Shown one piece after another: positions 7,091 through 14,209 of a DNA stretch of 22,449 nucleotides. The DNA is from Clostridiales bacterium (GTDB taxonomy: Bacteria; Bacillota; Clostridia; Oscillospirales; Oscillospiraceae). The position numbers were made by a program, and so were the translations under genes. Each line of letters starts with the position of its first letter. The first letter of the stretch is position 1. The notes beneath the pieces are model-generated. The model did no database searches. It was not told the origin of the DNA and saw nothing but the letters and a program-made list of their open reading frames with translations. The DNA is taken from NCBI GenBank assembly GCA_003525905.1, contig DQIA01000074.1:1-22449 (forward strand), written 5' to 3'.

Positions 7091-9004
7091 CTAGGATTGC
7101 GTGGGATGAATGCGGCGGACGTAGTATTCTGCAATGGCATAGTTCTGCTTTGCCTGCAGCGCGTCGCCGGAAAGCGTGTAGGTCAGCAAGGCGATGCCCT
7201 GTGAGGCAGTCGGAGCGCTGCCCTGCGCGACAAGATACATGCCGCGGCTCTGCATGACGGGCAGCACAGCACGGGTCTGCCGCTGGAGCTGCATCCAGGA
7301 CGGGCCTTCCCAGCCGCAGCAGTCAAAGAGCACGGACATGAGATAGCACGGCGAGATGGTCGGGCCGGTGCCGGTGAAGTTCTGCCCCAGAACGGCCTTG
7401 GCCGCGTCGTTGGCCCAGATGAGATACGGCGTGGTATACAGATGGTACAGGCCCTCGGCCGTGCCCTCCTGCACGTTGACGCCCAGCTCCTCATAGAAGC
7501 TGTTGCCTGCGCCGAGCGTCGGCTTGTGGTCGCCGAAGAACACGAGCACGACCGGCTCGGGGTCATCGCGGAACGAGTCGACATAGGCGGCAAGCTGCTT
7601 TCCGGTGCTGGCCACGCTGCCGAGATAGTTGTTCACGGTGTAGTAGGCCGCATCGGAGATGCCTTCGTGCGGGATGTAGGTCTCGCCCCAGACGAGGGTG
7701 TCGTCCGCATAGGGGCTGTGGCCCTGATAGCTGACACTGAACGAGAAGCACGGCTTCGAGGGATCGCGCGCTTCCCAGCTTTCGGCCCGCTCGGCGAAGA
7801 ATGCCTCGTCGTTCGGGTGGCCGTCCAGACTGTTTTCATCCGTCAGCAGGTTTTCGTAGTAGCCATCGAGGAAGTGGTACGTCTCGAAGCCGAGGCGCTC
7901 GTTGATCTTCTCGCGGCTGTAGAACCAGGCGTAGCCGGGATGGCCGCCCTCCGTCTCATAGCCCTGCTCAAGGAAGTAGCGCACGAAGGACTCCGTGTCG
8001 CGGCGGTAGCGGGGCTGCGGGTAGGAGTAGCCCGTCAGGAAGGCACGCTCGGCATTGATCGTACCGCCGCCGATGGTATCGGAGATGAGCGTACCGGTGT
8101 AGCTCTCGGCCTGCAGGGCATGGAAGTCCGCATAGGGGTCCTGCACAAAGCGGTCGGAGACGGTCCCGAACACGGACAGGTCGGAGAAGCTCTCGAGCAT
8201 CGTCGCGATGACGTTGACTCTCTGCCCCTTCGGGATATCCGCCTCGGGGTAGGCGCTGAGCAGGTCCTCTGCCTTCCGCGCGGAATAGCCGTCCGGCTTT
8301 TGGGGCATGGCCTCCGCCAGCGAATTCAGGAAGGAGTAGACAAAGCCCTTCGAGGCATAATTCTCTGCGTCCTTCCAGACGTTGAAGAGGGAGGTATTCG
8401 CCTCCATCATGCTGTCATAGAGATCTGTATTGCCGTACCAGAGCTCCCATGCACCGAAGCCCAGCAGCACGATGAGCACCAGTGCCAGAACGCGGAGCCA
8501 CCAGCGCTTCTTCGGCATGCGGCCGCGCGCCCAGCGGTGCAGGACGATCGTCCCGGCGGCAATGAGGGCGATACCCACAAAGAACATTGCCGGGAAACGC
8601 AGCGTATACTGCCCGATGATGCCCGCGCCCTCGCCGATATTCAGGAAGTCCTCCGCCACGAACGGGTCGCCGCGGAGCGTGACCTTGAAATAGTTGACGA
8701 AGTCCATGATGAACAGCAGCACGGACGGGATAAGGAAGCCAAGCCATGCGCGGTTCGTGGCAAAATAAGTGAAGGCCACGAGCAGTGCGACCGGCAGCAG
8801 GTTCAGCAGGTAGATCTTCGGCACATGCAGGTAGGAGCTGAAGCGGCCGCGGGAGAAATCCAGCGTGCCGATCATCTGCAGCAGCATGTGCAGCCCGAGC
8901 ACGGCCGCGGTCAGCAGGAGAGCCGTCAGCAGCCAGCGAACGGCAGGCTTCCGCTCCTTCGGGCGCAGCCGCTCGCGCAGGCTGCGCTTTTCCGAGGCGC
9001 TCAT
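7091..9004 (-). CDS. LTA synthase family membrane sulfatase-like protein
   Basis: 637 residues from ATG at 9004 (MSASEKRSLR); a TTG at 9028, overlapping glyS, would add eight residues. Five hydrophobic segments (about 23-43, 63-82, 87-106, 137-156, 167-187) precede an extracellular alkaline-phosphatase-fold domain. Visible active-site parts are Glu271 in MLESF, Thr315 in GGGTINAERAFLTG (the expected nucleophile), His429 in GHSPY, and Asp492-His493 in FFGDHKP, matching the metal and nucleophile residues of LtaS-type enzymes. It probably transfers glycerol phosphate or another phospho-group from phosphatidylglycerol to an envelope polymer or glycolipid; genuine LTA synthesis is not proven. The start lies one base after the glyS stop codon, so the two are likely translationally coupled. 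Confidence 0.88.
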   Translation of the reverse strand: MSASEKRSLRERLRPKERKPAVRWLLTALLLTAAVLGLHMLLQMIGTLDFSRGRFSSYLHVPKIYLLNLLPVALLVAFTYFATNRAWLGFLIPSVLLFIMDFVNYFKVTLRGDPFVAEDFLNIGEGAGIIGQYTLRFPAMFFVGIALIAAGTIVLHRWARGRMPKKRWWLRVLALVLIVLLGFGAWELWYGNTDLYDSMMEANTSLFNVWKDAENYASKGFVYSFLNSLAEAMPQKPDGYSARKAEDLLSAYPEADIPKGQRVNVIATMLESFSDLSVFGTVSDRFVQDPYADFHALQAESYTGTLISDTIGGGTINAERAFLTGYSYPQPRYRRDTESFVRYFLEQGYETEGGHPGYAWFYSREKINERLGFETYHFLDGYYENLLTDENSLDGHPNDEAFFAERAESWEARDPSKPCFSFSVSYQGHSPYADDTLVWGETYIPHEGISDAAYYTVNNYLGSVASTGKQLAAYVDSFRDDPEPVVLVFFGDHKPTLGAGNSFYEELGVNVQEGTAEGLYHLYTTPYLIWANDAAKAVLGQNFTGTGPTISPCYLMSVLFDCCGWEGPSWMQLQRQTRAVLPVMQSRGMYLVAQGSAPTASQGIALLTYTLSGDALQAKQNYAIAEYYVRRIHPTQS

Positions 9005-9005
9005 G

Positions 9006-10439
9006 TCAGAATGCGAGCTTTTCGGCAAGCCATGCCTTCAGCTCGGAAACGGGGATACGGACCTGCTCCATGGTATCGCGGTCGCGGACGGTCACGGCAT
9101 GGTCCGCCGGGGTCGTCTCGTCGCCCACGGTCTGGAAGTCGACGGTGATGCAGTACGGCGTGCCGATCTCGTCCTCGCGGCGATAGCGCTTGCCGATGGA
9201 ACCGGCATCGTCGAAATCGACCATGAATTCCTTCTGCAGGTCATGGTAGATTTCCTCGGCAGCCGGGGAGAGCTTCTTCGACAGCGGCAGGACGGCCGCC
9301 TTGTACGGCGCAAGGGCCGGGTGCAGATGCAGGACGGTGCGGATGTCGTCGTTGCCCTTCTTGTCCTGCCCGACGACCTCTTCGTCGTAGGCATCGGCCA
9401 GGAAGGCCAGGAACGAGCGCTCGACGCCGAGGGACGGCTCGATGACATAGGGGATATAGCGCGTGTTCTTCTCCTGATCGAAATACGTCAGGTCCTTGCC
9501 GGACGTGTTCTGATGCTGCGTCAGGTCATAATCCGTGCGGTCGGCAACGCCCCACAGCTCGCCCCAGCCGAACGGGAACAGGAACTCGAAGTCCGTCGTC
9601 GCCTTGGAATAGAAGCACAGCTCCTCCGGGTCATGGTCGCGCAGGCGAAGGTTCTCCTCCTTCATGCCGAGGGAGAGCAGCCACTGCTTGCAGAAGCCGC
9701 GCCAGTAGGCGAACCACTCGAGGTCCGTACCCGGCTCACAGAAGAACTCCAGCTCCATCTGCTCGAATTCACGCACGCGGAAAATGAAGTTGCCCGGCGT
9801 GATCTCGTTGCGGAACGACTTGCCGATCTGGCCGATGCCGAACGGCAGCTTGCGGCGCGTGGTGCGCTGCACGTTGACGAAGTTCACAAAGATGCCCTGC
9901 GCCGTCTCCGGGCGAAGATACACGGTGTTCTTCGCGTCCTCCGTGACGCCCTGGAACGTCTTGAACATCAGGTTGAACTGACGGATATCCGTGAAGTTGT
10001 GCTTGCCGCACGTCGGGCAGCAGATGTTCTTCTCGTCGATGAAGCTCTTCATCTCGGCCTGCGAGAAGGCGTCGATGGGCTTCGGCAGCTCCTCGCCGGT
10101 CTTGGCGCAGTAGTCCTCGATGAGCTTATCGGCGCGGAAGCGCTCGTGGCACTCGCGGCAGTCCATCAGCGGATCGGAGAAGCCGCCGAGGTGGCCGGAA
10201 GCGACCCACGTCTGCGGGTTCATGAGGATCGCGCAGTCGAGGCCGACGTTATACGGGTTCTCCTGCACGAACTTCTTCCACCAGGCGCGCTTGATGTTGT
10301 TTTTCATCTCGACGCCGAGGGGGCCGTAGTCCCAGGTATTGGCAAGGCCGCCGTAGATTTCGGAGCCTGCGAACACGAAGCCGCGGTTTTTGCACAAAGC
10401 GACGAGCTTTTCCATGGTTTTTTCAGTATTTTTCAGCAT
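9006..10439 (-). CDS. glyS: Glycine--tRNA ligase, single-chain type
   Basis: 477 residues starting [10 protein letters not shown], chosen because GGAGGAAAAATT precedes this ATG. It is a class II synthetase of the dimeric archaeal/eukaryotic-like form. [20 protein letters not shown] near the N terminus and WWKKFVQ begin the core; an insertion with CRECHERF and [10 protein letters not shown] gives Cys-X2-Cys pairs; motif 2 is around [20 protein letters not shown]; the anticodon-binding domain fills the C terminus. It charges tRNA-Gly. It is the first gene of the glyS-ltaS-like-transketolase operon, with a consensus promoter 60-90 bases upstream and a leader of only about 50 bases, too short for a T-box. 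Confidence 0.96.
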   Translation of the reverse strand: MLKNTEKTMEKLVALCKNRGFVFAGSEIYGGLANTWDYGPLGVEMKNNIKRAWWKKFVQENPYNVGLDCAILMNPQTWVASGHLGGFSDPLMDCRECHERFRADKLIEDYCAKTGEELPKPIDAFSQAEMKSFIDEKNICCPTCGKHNFTDIRQFNLMFKTFQGVTEDAKNTVYLRPETAQGIFVNFVNVQRTTRRKLPFGIGQIGKSFRNEITPGNFIFRVREFEQMELEFFCEPGTDLEWFAYWRGFCKQWLLSLGMKEENLRLRDHDPEELCFYSKATTDFEFLFPFGWGELWGVADRTDYDLTQHQNTSGKDLTYFDQEKNTRYIPYVIEPSLGVERSFLAFLADAYDEEVVGQDKKGNDDIRTVLHLHPALAPYKAAVLPLSKKLSPAAEEIYHDLQKEFMVDFDDAGSIGKRYRREDEIGTPYCITVDFQTVGDETTPADHAVTVRDRDTMEQVRIPVSELKAWLAEKLAF

Positions 10440-10497
10440 AATTTTTCCTCCGGAACGATCCATTTGGAGTTTTTATTACATCATGATCCAAAATAAT

Positions 10498-10526
10498 ATT
10501 ATAAGCGCGAAATTGCCTGAAGTCAA
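10498..10526 (-). promoter_or_regulatory. Sigma-A promoter of glyS operon
   Basis: On the minus strand TTGACT (10521-10526) and TATAAT (10498-10503) are separated by 17 bases. Transcription would start near 10491, about 50 bases before the glyS start codon. Confidence 0.85.
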
Positions 10527-10560
10527 GCGGTTTTGGCGCTTTCGCAGGCGGGAGCATGCC

Positions 10561-10594
10561 AAAAAAGCCGCCGTCCGCATCAGCGGGCAGCGGC
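10561..10594 (-). terminator. Terminator of the HicB-like gene
   Basis: A 12-bp stem (10567-10578 with 10583-10594, one mismatch and one wobble) with a four-base loop is followed on the minus strand by six T residues (A tract 10561-10566). The stop codon of the HicB-like gene lies at the loop. Confidence 0.85.
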
Positions 10595-10939
10595 GTCGTT
10601 TCTGGAAAGCAGATATACACAGTATTGATTCATGCTGATGCCCTCCTGCCGCGCATGCTCCGCCAGAGAGCGATGCAGGCTTTTGGGAATCCGCAGCTTG
10701 AACTGACCGGAGTAGTTCTCGAGATCGTCCGGCTCCCGGACCGGCAGGCCGTCCTCCAGAGCCGCCTGCAGCCATGCTCGCTTGGCATCAGCCGCATTGG
10801 CAACCGCTGCCTCGAGCGTCTCGCCGCAGGTGATGCAGCCCGGCAGGTCGGGGAAGGACACAACAAAGCCGCCCTCATCGGGGTCCTTTACCAGCTCCAT
10901 GCGATACGGCAGAGCAAGATATTCATTCAATGTTTTCAT
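10580..10939 (-). CDS. HicB family antitoxin-like protein, without a recognisable HicA
   Basis: 119 residues. The N-terminal part (GGFVVSFPDLPGCITCGETL and a following helix rich in Ala) is the partly degenerate RNase-H-like HicB fold; the C-terminal part (FKLRIPKSLHRSLAEHARQE, then GISMNQYCVYLLS) is a ribbon-helix-helix DNA-binding domain. The start has GCGAGGAG five bases upstream. HicB normally binds and neutralises the small HicA mRNA interferase and represses its own operon. No HicA-like ORF lies on either side; instead a 29-codon ORF overlaps the start. The gene forms a transcription unit of its own with a consensus promoter and terminator. It may be an orphan regulator. Confidence 0.85.
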   Translation of the reverse strand: MKTLNEYLALPYRMELVKDPDEGGFVVSFPDLPGCITCGETLEAAVANAADAKRAWLQAALEDGLPVREPDDLENYSGQFKLRIPKSLHRSLAEHARQEGISMNQYCVYLLSRNDAAAR

Positions 10940-11012
10940 GATTCTCCTCGCTTTCTATGACCTGTCTGACCATTTCTGCATAGACTCTTTTGATTGGTTC
11001 ATGCTTTGGCAC
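10923..11012 (-). CDS. Possible 29-residue small protein overlapping hicB-like start
   Basis: From GTG at 11012 the frame reads VPKHEPIKRVYAEMVRQVIE then SEENHENIE and a stop at 10923, overlapping the HicB-like start by 17 bases. It lies between the perfect promoter and the HicB-like gene. The sequence looks protein-like (charged amphipathic helix), but AGAGAGGG is about 15 bases before the GTG, which is too far for a good binding site, so translation is uncertain. The frame closes upstream at a TAG next to the -10 box. Confidence 0.3.
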   Translation of the reverse strand: MPKHEPIKRVYAEMVRQVIESEENHENIE

Positions 11013-11043
11013 TGTGATCGGCCGACAACCCTCTCTTTTCTAT

Positions 11044-11072
11044 ATTATACATGGTATCGTATTTGGTGTCAA
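11044..11072 (-). promoter_or_regulatory. Perfect-consensus sigma-A promoter for the HicB-like gene
   Basis: TTGACA (11067-11072), a 17-base spacer and TATAAT (11044-11049) on the minus strand. The leader to the HicB-like ATG is about 100 bases. Confidence 0.88.
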
Positions 11073-11090
11073 GTTGTTTCTGCCGCAGGC

Positions 11091-11121
11091 AAAAACTGCC
11101 GGGGCTACACAGCCCCGGCAG
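11091..11121 (-). terminator. Terminator of the AbrB-PLP enzyme-EamA operon
   Basis: An 11-bp GC-rich stem (11096-11106 with 11111-11121, four-base loop) is followed on the minus strand by five T residues. It begins ten bases after the EamA-type gene stop and lies directly before the HicB-like promoter. Confidence 0.92.
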
Positions 11122-11130
11122 AGGTTATTC

Positions 11131-12051
11131 CTAAATGTCGTAAATGCCCAGAATGACGATGCCCGCAACAACGAACCCGATCATAAGATAATGCTTCCAT
11201 GAGAGCTTTTCCTTCAGGAACAGGCGGCTCCACAGCACGGAGGCTACGCAGTAGGCCGAGATGATCGGTGCAGACATCATAACGTGCTCCTCATCGGCCA
11301 GCGCATAGATGTAGAACAGCTGGCCGACGGTCTCGCAGGCAGCGCCGACATACTTGGGCAGCTCCGCCTTGAACGTGAACTTCTCACGGCGGGCCAGCAG
11401 GTAGACAAGGCAGCCGATGCCGGCGGCCAGGAACGTCAGCTCATAGGCGACGTTCGCGGAGTCCTCGTTCAGGCGTTCGAGCACGAGACTGTCGGCAAAC
11501 GTCCCGGCGGCGTCGAGCAGGCAGTAGGCCACGGGCAGGCAGATGGCAAGCCAGCTCTTGGCATACTTGCGGTTTGCATGCTCCTGACGGCGGCGGCGCA
11601 GATCGTCGTCCTCGCGCGCCTCCACGACGCCGAGGCCGACGACGCCGAGGCACACCAGACCGACGGCGCACAGAATGACCGTCTTCTGCGGGCCGTTATA
11701 ATCGGACAGCGCACCGGTGCACAGGCACAGCACGGCGACGAGCGCGCCGGAGCTGTTGCAGATCGGAGACGAGATGGAAAGCTCGATGTAGCGCAGGCCG
11801 ACATAGCCGAGCGTCATGGAGAGGATGTAGAGCAGGGAGACGGGCAGGTATGTCCAGACGACGTCCCAGGTGACGGAGACGTGATGGAACACGATCATAT
11901 AGGCCGCATGCAGGCCCATAACGAGGCCGACGGCGACGACCATTTTCAGATGGGCCGTCTTATCCTTTTCGCCGCAGCAGCCGATCTTGGAAAACAGATC
12001 GGAGCCGCTCCAGCAGATGAGCGCGATGAGTGCAAACCAGAACCAGTTCAA
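11131..12051 (-). CDS. DMT/EamA-type transporter
   Basis: 306 residues with about ten hydrophobic segments in two repeats, an N terminus MNWFWFALIALICWSGSDLF and a C-terminal repeat ending LSWKHYLMIGFVVAGIVILG, as in drug/metabolite transporter superfamily proteins with EamA domains. A charged stretch (EAREDDDLRRRRQEHANRKY) divides the halves on the cytoplasmic side. The start codon is TTG with GGAGG nine bases upstream. It is the last gene of the AbrB-PLP enzyme operon, 21 bases after the PLP gene; it may export a product of, or an amino acid related to, that enzyme, which is inference only. Confidence 0.82.
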   Translation of the reverse strand: MNWFWFALIALICWSGSDLFSKIGCCGEKDKTAHLKMVVAVGLVMGLHAAYMIVFHHVSVTWDVVWTYLPVSLLYILSMTLGYVGLRYIELSISSPICNSSGALVAVLCLCTGALSDYNGPQKTVILCAVGLVCLGVVGLGVVEAREDDDLRRRRQEHANRKYAKSWLAICLPVAYCLLDAAGTFADSLVLERLNEDSANVAYELTFLAAGIGCLVYLLARREKFTFKAELPKYVGAACETVGQLFYIYALADEEHVMMSAPIISAYCVASVLWSRLFLKEKLSWKHYLMIGFVVAGIVILGIYDI

Positions 12052-12072
12052 GGGATGATACCTCCAGATTAT

Positions 12073-13365
12073 TTATTGTACTTCCGGCAGCGTGGCCAGA
12101 CCGGCGTCTGCCATGTTCTGCAGGGACAGCAGGATGCCGAGCTTGGCATGATACCATGTCAGGCCGCCCTGAAAATAGACGGCATAGGGCGGGCGGATCG
12201 GACCGTCGGCCGAGAGCTCAATGGACGAGCCCTGCACGAACGCGCCTGCCGCCATGATGACCTCGTCCTCATAGCCGGGCATATCCGACGGGATAGGGTC
12301 GGCATAGCTGTCGACCGGCGCGGCGGACTGGATGCCCTTGCAGAAGGCGATCATACCCTCGCGTGAGCCGAGCTCCACGGCCTGAATGATGTCGTGGCGG
12401 GACTCCGAGCCGTTCGGAACGACGCGGAAGCCAAGGCGCTCATAGAGATTGGCCGCGAAGATCGCGCCCTTGAGCGCAGATGCGACAACGGTCGGGGCAA
12501 GGAAGAAGCCCTGATACAGCGACGGCAGCAGGCCGAGGTTCGCACCGACCTCCTGCCCAAGGCCGGGCGCGGAGAGGCGGTAGGCACAGCGCTCGACAAG
12601 GTCCGTCCGGCCGCAGATGTAGCCGCCGATGGGAGCAAGGCCGCCGCCGGGGTTCTTGATGAGGCTGCCGACGATCATGTCCGCACCGACGTCGCTCGGC
12701 TCGATCGGCTCGACGAATTCGCCGTAGCAGTTGTCCACCATGCAGATGATATCCGGCTTCAGGGACTTCAGGAAGGCGATGAGCTCGCCGATCTGCTGCA
12801 CGGAGAACGTCGGGCGGGTCGCATAGCCCTTGCTGCGCTGGATGGTGGCCAGCTTTGTCTTTTCATTCACACAGGCACGGATGGCCTCATAGTCGAACGT
12901 GCCGTCCGGCTTCAGGTCCGCCTGCCGGTAGCTCACGCCGTATTCCCGCAGCGAACAGGGCGACGGGCGGATGCCGATGACCTCCTCGAGCGTGTCATAC
13001 GGCGCGCCGACCGGCGAAAGCAACTCGTCGCCCGGCAGCAGGTTCGCAGACAGGGCCACAGTCAGGGCATGCGTGCCGCAGGTGATCTGCGGGCGCACGA
13101 GCGCGGCCTCGGTGTGGAATGTGTCGGCATAGACGCGCTCGAGCTTGTCGCGGCCGACGTCGTCATAGCCATAGCCCGTCGTGGCGGCAAAGCAGGCCGC
13201 GCTGACGCGGTTTTTCTGCATGGCGGCAAGCACCTTGGCCTGATTGGCCTCTGCGATGCGGTCTACGGCCGCAAAGCGCTCCCGCAGTCCGTCCAGCACC
13301 CGCTCGCCGAAGGCGCACACCTGCGGCGAGACACCGAGCGGACGATAGATCTCTTCTGCGTTCAT
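12073..13365 (-). CDS. Methionine gamma-lyase family PLP enzyme (YnbB/'aluminium resistance' type)
   Basis: 430 residues, the usual length for the Met_gamma_lyase family PF06838. Features are GYGYDDVGRDKLERVYA near 64-80, RPQITCGTHA near 91-100, Asp211 in MVDNCYGEF facing the cofactor ring, and Lys237 in GSLIKNPGGGLAPIGGYI as the Schiff-base lysine. The family resembles cystathionine-type enzymes and has been linked to aluminium resistance, but the true substrate is not settled. ATG overlaps the stop of the AbrB-like gene (ATGA), with AGGAG eight bases upstream. Co-expressed with a transporter downstream. Confidence 0.92.
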   Translation of the reverse strand: MNAEEIYRPLGVSPQVCAFGERVLDGLRERFAAVDRIAEANQAKVLAAMQKNRVSAACFAATTGYGYDDVGRDKLERVYADTFHTEAALVRPQITCGTHALTVALSANLLPGDELLSPVGAPYDTLEEVIGIRPSPCSLREYGVSYRQADLKPDGTFDYEAIRACVNEKTKLATIQRSKGYATRPTFSVQQIGELIAFLKSLKPDIICMVDNCYGEFVEPIEPSDVGADMIVGSLIKNPGGGLAPIGGYICGRTDLVERCAYRLSAPGLGQEVGANLGLLPSLYQGFFLAPTVVASALKGAIFAANLYERLGFRVVPNGSESRHDIIQAVELGSREGMIAFCKGIQSAAPVDSYADPIPSDMPGYEDEVIMAAGAFVQGSSIELSADGPIRPPYAVYFQGGLTWYHAKLGILLSLQNMADAGLATLPEVQ

Positions 13366-13610
13366 TTCTGATTCTCCTCTTCCTCCAGATTTTGAAAGAT
13401 CTGCCGCGCCACGTCGTGCATCACGTCCGGCGGCGTCACAAGCAGCCCGTTTTTCTCATCGCCGAGCACGAGCAGCGTGTCGCCCGGCCGGATGCCGAAC
13501 AGCTCGCGGGCCTCCTTGGGGATCACGATCTGGCCGCGTTCGCCGACCTTGACCGTTCCGAAAACGTGCCGCCCGCGCGGCATGCCGAGCAAATGCTTGC
13601 CTCCTGCCAT
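13362..13610 (-). CDS. AbrB/MazE/SpoVT family DNA-binding protein
   Basis: 82 residues with a swapped-hairpin AbrB domain at about 17-62: FGTVKVGERGQIVIPKEARE followed by LFGIRPGDTLLVLGDEKNGL. The C terminus is acidic. It starts with ATG after TTGGAGGGATTCG and is the first gene of an operon with a PLP enzyme and a transporter, so it may be an autoregulator of the operon. No toxin partner (MazF-like) follows, which argues against a toxin-antitoxin role. Confidence 0.9.
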   Translation of the reverse strand: MAGGKHLLGMPRGRHVFGTVKVGERGQIVIPKEARELFGIRPGDTLLVLGDEKNGLLVTPPDVMHDVARQIFQNLEEEENQK

Positions 13611-13633
13611 CGAATCCCTCCAAAATCATATTT

Positions 13634-13682
13634 TTCATACTTGTACGAACGCTATTGTAGCGGCTGCTTTGCCGTTTGTCAA
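13634..13682 (-). promoter_or_regulatory. Sigma-A promoter of AbrB operon with adjoining imperfect palindrome
   Basis: TTGACA (13677-13682), 17-base spacer, TACAAT (13654-13659) on the minus strand. Around the expected start site, 13634-13649 is an imperfect palindrome (TTCATACT TGTACGAA on the plus strand, 6 of 8 positions symmetrical), a possible operator for the AbrB-like protein. Confidence 0.8.
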
Positions 13683-13768
13683 TGGGAAATCGGCGCAAGG
13701 CCACCGGATTTGTCATTTCAGTAAGGCACTGCCAGTTTGTACAGGGCAGCGATAAAACGTACAAACCA

Positions 13769-14070
13769 ATTGCGTCTGTAGCGGCGCTCAGGGAGCGCCA
13801 TACAGGCTGGCAGTATACGCTGCATTGCTTCTATGGCGCGAGGTCACCTGATTTGTCATTGCGAGGCCCCATCGGGGCCGTGGCAATCTCCTGCAACAGC
13901 CTGCGATTTCGCCGATGGCTTTCCTGCGCTCCGGATGGGTACTGCGAGATTGCCACGTCGGGCTTTCGCCCTCCTCGCAATGACAAACCTGTTTGTCTTA
14001 CGCCGCCGAATCACCGTCCCAATACCTGCTACTGCCAATGGCGCTCCCTGAGCGCCGCTACAGACGCAAT
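13769..14070. repeat. Composite inverted-repeat element, copy 1
   Basis: Two 33-base arms (13769-13801 and 14038-14070) are perfect reverse complements of each other. Each arm itself carries a small hairpin of the type GGCGCTC-3 bases-GAGCGCC. Between them lies a second palindrome, 13852-13987, with TTTGTCATTGCGAGG at one end and its exact complement at the other, plus GTGGCAATCTC/GAGATTGCCAC internally (13880-13890, 13946-13956). No protein gene is credible in the 480-base stretch 13683-14164, which this element mostly fills. Confidence 0.85.
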
Positions 14071-14157
14071 CGGTGCCTGCCGTTTTATCGGCAGCCTGTT
14101 CGTATCGGCAGCATTGCGCCGGGCCCGGCTGTCCGCTCCCCTACAATTGCCAACGCA

Positions 14158-14194
14158 TAAAACAGCCGGCCGGGGGAGCTTCCCGCCGGCCGGC
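14158..14194 (-). terminator. Terminator of the two-component/HtrA operon
   Basis: GCCGGCCGG and following bases (14165-14194) form a stem of 13 or more base pairs with one bulged base and a three-base loop, followed on the minus strand by TGTTTTATG. It lies 16 bases after the HtrA-like stop codon. Confidence 0.85.
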
Positions 14195-14209
14195 CGAACC
14201 ATATTCCGT

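Noticed and set aside
7442..10496. Long plus-strand open frames of over 500 codons opposite the LTA-synthase-like gene and glyS
   Set aside because: They are antisense to clearly conserved genes, have biased low-complexity Arg/Ala/Glu/Val-rich translations, and result from GC-rich codon use leaving few stops.
10440..10560. T-box riboswitch in front of glyS
   Set aside because: The distance from promoter to start codon is about 50 bases and no specifier stem, T-box sequence or antiterminator is visible.
13362..13610. Toxin-antitoxin module with the AbrB/MazE-like protein
   Set aside because: The gene that follows is a full-length PLP enzyme and no MazF-like or other small toxin is adjacent.
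13769..14070. CRISPR array
   Set aside because: The repeats are inverted and nested, not regularly spaced direct repeats, and no cas gene is nearby.
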